From Purshia tridentata (lineage: Eukaryota; Streptophyta; Magnoliopsida; Rosales; Rosaceae): 64,000 nt of DNA. Under the pieces are notes generated by a model, which was given only the letters and a program-made list of their open reading frames with translations, was not told where the DNA came from and ran no database searches. A program made the position numbers and the translations under genes. Every line of letters starts with the position of its first letter. The first letter of the stretch is position 1. The stretch covers positions 22,290-86,289 of the forward strand of contig QANT01009296.1 in NCBI GenBank assembly GCA_003254885.1. Reading direction: 5' to 3'. Positions 23,744 to 34,600 of the stretch are shown one piece after another.

Positions 23744-24420
23744 TGATACGACGACGCATTGTTGCATCGGATGGCAACAGGAGACTGAAGTCGATGACTG
23801 TGCCTTCTGTGAACTCTGATTAATCGACATACGGTTGGGATTTCACATGTGGGGGGCTCCAGCATTTGCGTCCGAGGAATGATAAAAGAGTGATGGGGCA
23901 TAGTATGTTATTGTGTACAGCATGTAGATATAGGTATATGTAGATGTGTTGTTCACATGATGATTTTGATGATGGAGGGTCTATGGCCATTGTGGGCCCT
24001 GCTAAATTCTAATATTTGTTCGTATTTTTATTTATGGTAGTAGAATCAAGTGTTTTTTTCTTCATGTCAATTTACACCTGTATTTGTTTAGAAGGTTCAT
24101 GAACCATATTAGTTTGGTTGATACCATTGAATTCAGCAGACTCACCAAACTACCTTCCAAGTTGCTAAAAAGCTAAATCAAAAGAAGCTAAAAAAAGGAT
24201 GTTCAAATTTATTAAAACATAAATTTTTAAAATTTTTTAATTAAAATTTAATTATTTTTTATTTTTGAGAGGCTATATTAATTTTGTTGTTTTACCATAA
24301 GAATCATTATTTTTATGTTTTCTATTTAAGTTTGTATTTTTGAAAGTATAAATAGAAATAACTTGTTTTAAGTTAAGGCATTCTTTCTATTTAAGTCTAT
24401 TATACTTTTTTTAACTTAAG

Positions 24421-24880
24421 CTTTTCTAAAAGTGTTAGAATAAACTACTAATTATAACATGAGGTATTTTTTCTATTTAGGGCATTATTTTTCTTTTTTA
24501 TTATTTGGATTTCTTAATGTATATGTTTAAAGACTCTGCCTTATTTCTCAAAATGTAACCCAAGGCTTATGCCTTGCTCGTCTGGAGCTTTGGTTGGCCC
24601 TTCTAGTACCTTCGTTGTGTAAAGAAGGCATGTTCTAACTGCTAAAGGTTAAGCACTAATGCTGTGATGGAATTTAGATAAACTACAGTCAAGGCTGACC
24701 CAAGTTTAAAGAGAGAGAGGCCTGAGTCTTAAGCCACATTTTGAGGAAATACCTCGTTTTAGAATGAGTCTTTATATATATACATTAAGAAGTTCAAATA
24801 AAAAAAGAAAAATAATGGTCTTAAATAGAAAAAATATCTCATTTCAGATTATGTGTTTGATTTTAACACTTTCGAAAGCC
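24421..24880. mobile_element. Foldback/MITE-like element with imperfect inverted arms of about 135-145 bases
   Basis: The left arm (24421-24554) and right arm (24736-24880) are imperfect reverse complements. Shared blocks include AGTGTTA, TATTTTTTCTATTTA, CATTATTTTTCTTTTTT, TTCTTAATGTATAT, AAAGACTC and CTCAAAATG. A spacer of about 180 bases lies between them. Weaker pairing may extend outward to about 24,345 and 24,915. No transposase is visible and no target-site duplication could be fixed by eye. A hairpin transcript could feed small-RNA production, but that is inference. Confidence 0.65.
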
Positions 24881-26916
24881 CTTAATAAATTTAGAACAAC
24901 TTATTTTTCGTTCTTACCTTAGGCCTTATTTTTAATTGGGTCATGCTTGACTAGAGCATCACATTGAAGGTTCCTAAGCTAATTTTTATTAGCTAGTTCT
25001 ACTCGTTAAGAAAGTAACTTAGAATTAAAATAGGTTTAAGGTTTCATTCAATCACTTCCCATGTGATCTAAATTCTCATTGCACAAAAATATCGATAAAA
25101 TAGAGCGTTCTTGCAGCACAATGTGTTGGGTCTAACATGCCACATTTGTTGGCTACTTAGCCCTAGGCTTATATGCCTCAGATGACCAGCAGGTCAAACA
25201 AGTCTGGGCCGAACTCAACCTGCTTTGTTAGGTTTAAAAGTTTTGGGCCCAAACTCACATTTCTGGGCCGAACTTCAAGTCAGTTGGGCTTTCATTTAAC
25301 TCAGCTACCTTGTGGTGAATGAGAAAAAAGAGGGTCTGAATATAATTTCGTATTTAGTTTCTTTAGATATTTTATAATTGGTGAATGAGAACTTTTCTAT
25401 TGTCATAAAGCAACCTTTAATGAAAAGCATGACTTTTGAAGAGTTACTTTACTGAATTTCCACATATATTCAGTGCTTAACTTAGGAAGGTATAAAAGTT
25501 ATTGACTTAATTAAGTCAAGGATAAAAATCATTAAGTAGGGGATAACCCCACAAAGCTTTCACATAATCATTAAGAGTTACTTTATTGAACATCCAATTG
25601 TTTAAACTCCAAATTGCAACCCACGCCAAGCACTTCTGAGAGGCACAATCTCACCCACTCAAATTTAACATATGTTTAATTTTAGTAATAATTTTTAATT
25701 TTATTTTCTGTTGTTTTATCACTACATAAAAAACTAAGTAAAATGAGAAAAAATCAAGAACAGTCCCACGCCAACCACTTCTCCTCACGTGAGATTATGT
25801 CATCGACATTTCCCATTGCTATGTCGGCCATCCTTCCACCTCTAAAGTTTGTGAGAAAGCTTTAGAATGTGAGAGAGAGAGAGAGAGAGTGATTAAAGCT
25901 AATTGATGGTGTACTTCTCACTAAACATCACTAGATTCATCAGCCATAATACACTCTTTCTTTTGTTAGGATTCCACTTTATTACTAAACATGATGGAGT
26001 CTTTCCCTTTTTTAAACCTTATGTTTCCTTTGAATCAAGAGAAAAAAAAAATTACAAGAATAAATTTGTTAAAGCTTTAAACTATATAGATTAAATTAAA
26101 ATTAAACTCCATGAATCACAAATGTAAATTGACATCAAATTCCATGAATGAAATTAAATGGAATGAAAAATGCAATTCCATTTTTTTTATTTTTTCTTTT
26201 CGATTAAAGTCCAACCAACCCTCTCTTTGATGTGAGAGGTTGAATTTCAGACATACCCACATGTGTAAACAACTAAATATCAGGGTGTGGGGATCTGCCC
26301 CAATACATTATATCTGCTACTACTGTTTGATTATGATGTTTCAAGAGATTGCAGATTTGCTGTGTGAGTAAAACAAATTGTTTAGGTGGCAAATATCTTT
26401 ATTCATTAAGCTACTATTATATAAATAAGAAAATAACAGTCCTCCCCTTTTTGTTTATAACCCCTCTGCAACTTAATAAAATTTTTAATTGAAACATCTG
26501 TACTCAGCTGCCTTCCAATCACATGTAATATTTGTTCCACCAGATTAACCATTCTTATGCAAATTAATTAAGCATGTCTGTCATGGACTCATGTCTTATA
26601 TATATATAAATCCATATAAAAAGTTTGATTTGATCCAAATATTGCAATGGAATAGCCTTTTCAATAAAGGAAAATATTCTTTTTGTTTAATAGTATGACA
26701 TATTATGTTGTTGTTTAAGTTATCATTCTACATTTTTATCAAATTGATATATTACTAGTACTACATATTTATGTGTTGTGTTATGGAATTGTAAATCATA
26801 ACCGCATAGTAGAAGTGGAGATTAACAAATCTTTTATTATATGTTGATATAGGTGTAATCCAATCATTCGGAACAAACAATTTTGATACAATTTATCTTA
26901 GCACGTCATGATTATA

Positions 26917-27127
26917 GTTTAAGAAAAAAACTTGTGTGGGAAATTTTCTGCCATGTCATTATACTGAGTGTCAAAAAATGTCAATTAAAACTTGACATTT
27001 GACCCTCCCTCTTTATCTCTCCTCCACTCATTTTCTCTTATTGCTAAATGTTAAGTTTTACTTGCATTTTTTACCACTTAGTATGATAACGCGACAAAAA
27101 ACTCCCCATACAAGTTTTATTCATAAT
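26917..27127. mobile_element. MITE-like element, about 211 bases, with 80-base terminal inverted arms
   Basis: The left arm (26917-27000) and right arm (27045-27127) pair in inverted orientation over nearly their full length, for example AAACTTGTGTGGGAA against AAACTTGTATGGGGA, and AAAACTTGACATTT against AAAACTTAACATTT. Only about 45 bases lie between them. Size and AT content fit a non-autonomous DNA transposon. The superfamily cannot be named, because a target-site duplication is not clear. Confidence 0.7.
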
Positions 27128-28540
27128 ATAATAACATATAACATGTAAAATTGTTTAGCGAAAATAAAGTTACTCTCTAAATGCGGGATATATGAAAAAG
27201 AAATTTAAGTATTAAACAATAATATAACCGTGGTAAAAAATAAACAATAATATAATGAATTGCTAATGTTCAAGATCTATCGATGGCTCATGGATTGTTC
27301 AAGATTATATTCAACTAGCTAGATTGGGTCCACCTAATTCTTGACCAAATGGGTGGTTAATCTATATCCACATCATATAATATTTTTATATGTAATATTG
27401 ATATCTAATACATAGACATTGTTTTCAGTAAATATCACCAAGATTCATTTCATGAAATCAGGATTTTGTTTCTGTCACACTTTGAATATATTATATATAA
27501 TAGTATATCATATTTAATTACTATATTAGATATATAATATTATATACATATATACTTGAATCTAACAGAAATTAATTAATTAAATAAAAATGTGACAGAC
27601 ATGCAGACCATTTTATTTTTCACTGATCTCCATAATAGTAAGCTTGTCCCACATTGCATCTTGGCCTGCATAATGCAGGTTTATGGCACTTGGACTTGGA
27701 CAACACTATTAAATGCAATAAATTCGTGATTGCCAACTTTATCCCACATTTTAATCTAGATAAATGCCTGCTTAGAAAAACAGTCATTTTTTGGCAACAA
27801 AAAAAAAAACAGTCTTTGCTTTTTCGTACACAAAATAATAAGGGTTTATAAATTATAACTTGTTAGAAATAAATAAGACTTTAAAGTTTAAACGGATTAA
27901 ATTTTAAGTAAATAAGAAACTGTTGCATTATTTAATGAACAAATTAAGTGAATATAAATGTATAATATACAAAATACGTAATAATTTAGTTGTCATTGTG
28001 CTAATTAAAGAAACGTCAAGCTAATTGAATGCTGCAGATAAATATGTCAATTAAGTAATAAATTAAAGAAAAGAAAATCTTTAAGGTTGATGGGGAGCTT
28101 TAAATAAGAACTTACTTTCGTTTGAATAAGTTTGTACGGCTAAATTCCTTTATAATGAAATTATGTATAAAAAGTTGTCCCTGTCAGTACAAAACAAATT
28201 TCTCGATAAACATGTTACAAAGTTGATTGGTTAAGCTCATTTAGTCATTTGTGAATTGAGGGTCCAAATCTTAATAATTTTTGAATCGACTCTTTTTCTG
28301 AAATGGGTTTTTTTTAATGTGAAAGTTATTTCAATTTTTAACCTTTTTGCAAAAATTCTTACAAACCTAACTCTTTTGCCTATTTCGTGCCCAAGATACC
28401 CTTTGCAAATGACAAAAAAAAAAAAAAAAAAAATTTGTTTGAAGGTCAACAAAGGGTTGACAAAAGATGAATCTAAAATGGGCTCAAACCTTATAAATTT
28501 CAAAATTACAATTCCTCAAAATTGACAAACAAGAGCATGG

Positions 28541-29730
28541 GAGAATGATAGTCCATTGTGAGGTTTGGAAAACCCACAAAAACTATAGGTGATTTGAGTT
28601 CAAAGGTGGTTGGAATCGGCTATGGAGGCTTGCGCCAGTGAAGGCTTTTCTGAGCTGTTATGCGCATATGAGGTGGCTACTGGCATGAGGAAGGTTGCTG
28701 GGGAAATGGTCAAGGGCTAGGGGTCACGTCAATGGCCTTGGCCGCCGAAAAATGGCCGGAGATGGTTAGGCTTGACACGGGAAAGAGAAAGTGAAAGTGA
28801 GAGAGAGAGAGAAGAGAAAATGAGAGAGTGAGGAAGAGAACATGAGAAGATTAATCAAAGAGGAGAGAGAGTGCGTGAGGAATGAGTGATGGTGGTGGAG
28901 GTGGCTGGGTTTGATATTATAGACTTTTTATGTCCAAAACATGCTATAATTAATAAAACTTTGACAAGAGTCATTTTTATAAACCAACCTCACCATGCAA
29001 GTCAATTAAGCTAAATTTCCTTTTTGGGAAATAGTATCATAATGAAACCAATAAAAACATATATAATTATTGCAATTTTAAATTTGGGTGGGTCAAAACC
29101 AACCCTTACATTACTTAAAAGAAAACTATAATCTATAAAAGTACAACCTGTCTATTCCTTATCTTTGTCCGTACTACCTAAGCAGAGGTAGAGGGGGCCA
29201 TAGTTTTTAAGGGTGGGCAGCAATCAGCTTGGGGCTCAACCCTCTCTGCCTACACATCTATCAGTCGAAGTAGATAGAGGTTAGTTTGTTTTTCCAGTAG
29301 AAGTGGTTAGGGTTCGAATTAAGTTGACAAGGTTTTTCTTTCTCTCTCGCTCAAAAAAATATCAACGATGGAAGACGGAAATATATTTTATATGTATTTG
29401 TTAATTTTTACGCATTGGTGGGGAGGGTATTGAAGACAAAAAAATGGAGCTCAATCCTATGTGTAAGCAATAGAGATAATACAACAAAAGCGATGGTGTC
29501 TTATAGATCTCTCAAGGCCTACTCTGCGTCTCTCTTTGTCACTCTCTCACTCTCGGTTCAGCTTGGGTGCCGTTGGTCTATGGAGGACGAAACTCGAAAT
29601 TGACACGATGTCTATTGGGTTGAGCCGTATTATAAATCCTACAATGTTGTTATTACCATTTTATCCTTGTCGCACAACCTGAAGCCATCAATTTACATAT
29701 GGGTGACCCAAAACCAAATTCACTACGTGG
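28541..29730. other. Unclassified, less AT-rich segment, probably transposon-derived
   Basis: The segment 28,560-28,900 is G-rich with a GA-rich tract at 28,780-28,880. It differs in composition from the DNA on either side and has no open frame of note. A tRNA-like B-box (GGGTTCGAATT) near 29,308-29,318 hints at a SINE relic. Nothing more can be supported by reading. Confidence 0.3.
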
Positions 29731-29813
29731 CAATAATGGCAGTTTGAAAAAAAAGGGACAATAATATGGCAGTTTGAAAAAAAAAGGACAATAATATGGC
29801 GGTTGAAAACAAA
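29731..29813 (+). repeat. 30-base tandem repeat, three copies
   Basis: The unit AATAATATGGCAGTTTGAAA plus an A/G run occurs at about 29731, 29761 and 29791. The third copy is changed (GGCGGTTGAAAAC). It lies immediately before the larger 237-base duplication. Confidence 0.8.
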
Positions 29814-30285
29814 AAATCCCCATAAAATATGAAAAATTATTAAAGATTAATAGTCAATTGATAGACCAAATTATTTAGTAACAAAAAACCAACACAGCAC
29901 AAATCCCGAGGGGGAAGACAACACGTGGCTCAGCGAGCTGGCCCCGGAGCCAATTGGCTTCCTTCTCTTTCAACTCACGCCGATTCACTCCCACGTAAAA
30001 AAAAAAAAAGGGTCAAAAATAGAATAAAACAAATTAAGTTTAATAACGAAAAATCCCCATAAAATATGAAAAATTATTAAAGATAAATAGTCAATTGATA
30101 GACCAAATTATTTAGTAACAAAAAACCAACACAGCACAAATCCCGAGGGGGAAGACAACACGTGGCTCAGCGAGCTGGCCCCGGAGCCAATTGGCTTCCT
30201 TCTCTTTCAACTCACGCCGATTCACTCCCACGTAAAAAAAAAAAGGGACAAAAATAGAATAAAACAAATTAAGTTTAATAACGAA
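29811..30285 (+). repeat. 237-base tandem duplication in the CSI3 upstream region
   Basis: Copy 1 (29811-30047) and copy 2 (30048-30285) are almost identical. I noticed only a base change near AGATTAATAG/AGATAAATAG, GGGTC/GGGAC, and poly-A length differences. Each copy carries the ABRE-type site ACACGTGGC (29921-29929 and 30158-30166). The duplication ends roughly 100 bases before the CT-rich 5' leader of CSI3, so the proximal promoter is doubled. Confidence 0.92.
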
Positions 30286-30299
30286 GAAAAAAAATAAAA

Positions 30300-31650
30300 A
30301 CTAAAATTGGAAAAATGACAGAGAAAGAGAAACAAAGCAAACAAAATGCACACACACATGGAAAGGAAACGAAAAGACTCGGACTCTCTCTCTGTCACTC
30401 TGTCAGTCCTTCGTTCTCACAATCACTTTCTCTCTCTGTCTGCTACCTCCGGCTCCGGCTCTGCCTCCTCCTCGTTCTTCACGTAGCTCTCTCAGTCCGG
30501 TCGTTGTCGGCCTCAAATTGCTTCAATTTCAAGGTATTTTTGTTTCGGACTATTATTATATTTATGCAAATTTTTGGAGAATTTGTATGATTTTGAAAAC
30601 AGTTGGGAATGGACATTTCTCTTGCCCTAGATTTTGTGATGCCTCTGATCTGATCTCGGGGATTTTCCTTAATTGTTTATTTGAGTGTGTTCGTGTAAGT
30701 ACTGAATTTTGCATAATTAGATTGGTAATTGTGTCTAATTGTGATGTATGTTCATAAAGATCTGATTTTGATTCAATTTCGATTGCTGGTTGCTGTGCAG
30801 AGTGTTGGGTTTGATTTGGACAGGGAAGGAAGTTCTCCATTGTGTGAGCTCGCACTGTAGCATAAGTACCTTTTTGAACATTGCTGGTTTGTTCGTGTGT
30901 GTGTGTGTGTGTATGTTGATAGATGATAACTGTATTGGATGGTGAGGAGCTGAGGTGGTGATGCTACTTGGGCAGAGAAGCTGGGTTTCGAGGTAGCCAG
31001 AAGGAGGCGAATTCTTCGGCATTTGCATTATCGGCGAGGTATTTTCTTTGATCTCCATAAGTTGTATTTATTTCTGCCTCCTATGTACTTTTCGGTCATG
31101 TGCCTGAATATGAAAATTCAGGAGTGATCTTTTAAGGCCATGAAGATTTTGTTGTCTGTTAAATGAAAAAATCAAAAGGAAGGGGGAGGAGAGAGGAAAG
31201 AAGGAGAGAAGAGAGGGGATGAAGAGAGCAAAGAATTGATAGAAGTAAAATAAAAAACCTTTTAAGTTTTTTTTAGTTTTTGTGTTAAAACCATTCTTTG
31301 TGTTTTCAATATTTCTCCTCTCTCTGTCTGCTCTTCTTCTTTTCACTCTCGTTAACTAATAAAAAAAATAAAGAAAATGAAACAAAAATGTTACTATAGT
31401 TTTGATGAAATAATGTCAAGTATTTGCAGCTTTCGGTCTTTCAATTTTAAGTTTTGATCAGTCGATGAACAATTGAAAATGAAAAGTCAAAAGTTGGTTT
31501 AATTGTGGTTGGGGTTCGACTATTGCTATTTAAAGTGAAATTATCAATTTGTGAGCAAATTGTCTATCAATCTGGGTAGTTTAGTAAAATGGAATGCTTA
31601 TTTTGATTTTCAGGTGGCTAAGGAGAAAACGAAAAAAGGTGTTGGTGCAA
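30300..31650 (+). promoter_or_regulatory. Probable 5' UTR with introns of the CSI3-like gene
   Basis: A CT-rich leader (about 30,375-30,500) is followed by a donor-like TTTCAAG/GTATTT near 30,534. A further possible exon follows near 30,800-30,860. A clear acceptor TTTTCAG at 31607-31613 precedes the exon holding the start codon. A short (TG)n microsatellite lies near 30,895-30,912. Exact leader exons need transcript data. Confidence 0.45.
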
Positions 31651-34600
31651 ATGTCAAAGTCTCCCTCCCCTGAACCAAGGGAAACCATATCTTCTTCTAT
31701 TTCTCGATCTAGGTTAGCAATGTTTTATTTGCTCGGTCCTTTAACTGTGGTGACAAATTGGTATTTTGAGTTCAAAAAGTGGACACGTCACTGAGGAAAT
31801 ACGTAATTCAGTGGTTCATATAGTTTTTTTGACCAATATTTAAAATTAAACTGAAGAAAACAATAGGAGAAGCTATTTCAGTGTGGTCTTTATACTTTTT
31901 AATTACATAAATTATTATAACATATGTGAGTTGTATTTTTCAAGATATTCAAATGAGTTCATGTTACATCCAGGGATTTAAATGGAACAGCAATGGATGA
32001 TGCAGAAAGTACAATGGCAACAATTGCTCAATTTGTCGAGCAACTACATGCAAGCATGTCTTCACCACATGAAAAAGAACTTATAACAGCACGTTTGCTA
32101 GGTATTGCCAAAGCAAGAAAGGATGCAAGAACAATTATTGGTTCGCATTCCCAGGCAATGCCATTGTTCATAAACATACTCAGGAGTGGCACCCCTGTGG
32201 CAAAAGTTAATGTTGCTGCAACTCTGAGTGTCCTGTGTAAAGATGAAGACTTGCGTCTTAAAGTACTTCTAGGCGGGTGCATCCCGCCATTACTCTCACT
32301 TTTAAAGTCTGAATCGACTGAGGCTAGGAAGGCTGCAGCAGAAGCTATATATGAAGTTTCCTCTGGTGGGCTTTCAGATGATCATGTTGGCATGAAAATA
32401 TTTATTACAGAAGGTGTTGTACCAAACTTATGGAATCAACTCAATCCAAAGAGCAATCAGGACAAAGTTGTAGAAGGATTTGTTACAGGGGCTTTGAGAA
32501 ATCTTTGTGGTGACAAGGATGGTTACTGGAGAGCAACACTTGAGGCTGGTGGAGTAGATATCATTGTGGGTCTTCTGTCTTCTGACAATGCTGCTGCCCA
32601 GTCCAATGCTGCCTTCCTTTTGGCCCGTCTCATGTTGACTTTCAGTGATAGCATTCCCAAAGTAATAAATTCTGGGGCTGTCAAAGCTTTGCTTCGGCTA
32701 GTGGGTCAGGAAAATAATGTTTCTGTTCGTGCGAGTGCTGCTGATGCTTTGGAAGCTCTATCTTCAAAGTCAACTGGGGCTAATAAAGCTATTGTTGATG
32801 CAGATGGTCTTCCAGTTCTCATAGGGGCTATAGTTGCTCCTTCTAAAGAGTGCATGCAAGGTGAGTGTGGGCATGCTCTGCAGGAGCATGCAACAAAGGC
32901 TTTAGCAAATATTTGTGGTGGGATGTCTGCTTTAATATTATATCTTGGAGAACTTTCACAGTCACCTCGCCTAGCTGCTCCAGTTGCTGATATTATTGGA
33001 GCTCTTGCATACACTCTGATGGTTTTTGAGCAAAAATCTGGTGTTGATGAGGAATCTTTTAGTGTAACAAAGATAGAGGATATTCTAGTAATGCTACTAA
33101 AACCTCGTGATAATAAGTTTGTTCAAGAGCGTGTCCTTGAGGCCATGGCTAGTCTATATGGTAACAACCACCTCTCGAGATGGCTCAATCATGCAGAAGC
33201 GAAGAAGGTGCTTATTGGAGTTATAACAATGGCTTCTGCTGATGTGCAAGAGTATCTAATACTCTCTTTGACAAGCTTATGCTGTGATGGTGTTGGAATC
33301 TGGGAGTCCATTGGAAAGAGAGAAGGAATTCAATTACTTATTTCGTTGCTTGGCTTATCCAGCGAGCAGCATCAAGAACATGCTGTTCAGTTGCTGGCGA
33401 TTTTAACTGACCAGGTTGATGACAGCAAGTGGGCCATTACTGCTGCTGGTGGGATTCCTCCGCTGGTGGAGTTGTTAGAGACAGGATCTCAGAAGGCGAA
33501 GGAGGATGCTGCTCATGTGTTGTGGAATTTGTGTTGTCACAGTGAAGATATTCGTGCATGTGTTGAAAGTGCAGGAGCCATCCCAGCATTTTTATGGCTA
33601 TTAAAAAGTGGTGGATCAAGGGGGCAGGAAGCATCATCTAAGGCGCTAATGAAGCTTGTTCGAACAGCCGATTATCCTACCATTAATCAGCTGTTAGCTT
33701 TGCTCCTAGGTGACTCTCCAAGCTCAAAGGCCCATACTATCAGGGTGTTGGGTCATGTACTCACAATGGCATCACACAAGGATCTTGTGCATAAGGGTTC
33801 AGCAGCTAATAAAGGGCTGAGTTCTCTTGTCCAGGTTCTCAACTCATCAAATGAAGAAACTCAAGAGTATGCTGCTTCTGTCCTAGCTGATCTATTCAGC
33901 ACAAGACAAGACATTTGTGATAATCTTGCAACTGATGAGATTGTGCATCCTTGCATGAAGCTTTTGACCAGCAAAACTCAAGTTGTTGCAACACAGTCAG
34001 CTCGAGTATTGGGTGCTCTAACCCGTCCTATGAAGAACAAAACAACAGGCAAAATGTCTTATATTGCAAAAGGGGATGTCATGCCCCTCATCAAACTGGC
34101 TAAAACTTCTTCCATTGATGCTGCTGAAACTGCAGTCGCTGCACTTGCCAATCTTCTCTCTGATCCACAGATTGCTGCAGAAGCCCTGGCGGAAGATGTT
34201 GTTTCAGCTCTGACAAGAGTACTGGGAGATGGAACTTCAGAAAGTAAGAAGAATGCATCCTGTGCCCTTCATCAATTACTGAAGCATTTTCCTGTTGGTA
34301 ATGTGCTCACAGGAAATGCTCAGTGTCGTTTTGCTATTCTTGCTGTCGTTGATTCCTTAAATGCATTGGATATGAATGGGACTGATGCTGCGGATGCTTT
34401 AGAAGTAGTAGCACTTTTGACTAGAACCAAACAGGGTGTGAACGTAACATACCTTCCATGGTCTGCCCTGGCAGAAGTTCCATCAAGCTTAGAACCTCTT
34501 GTTCGCTGCCTGGCTGAAGGTCCTCCTTCGCATCAGGATAAGGCAATAGAAATTTTGTCTAGGTTTTGCGGGGAGCAACCAGTTGTGCTTGGTGATCTAT

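Larger units (their letters stand above)
23744..28540. other. Gene-free repeat-rich interval downstream of NAC
   Basis: NAC 3' UTR to about 24,050, then AT-rich DNA with no credible genes. It contains a foldback element (24421-24880), a (GA)n run (25871-25889) and a MITE-like inverted repeat (26917-27127), each listed separately. The overlapping frames at 28,237-28,525 lie in low-complexity sequence and match nothing I recognise. Confidence 0.5.

Noticed and set aside
23360-23830. 156-codon minus-strand open frame
   Set aside because: Arg/His-rich shadow of the GC-rich third exon of the NAC gene.
28237-28525. Overlapping 88- and 89-codon frames on both strands
   Set aside because: Low-complexity AT-rich DNA with a poly-A run; no motif, and the two frames overlap fully.
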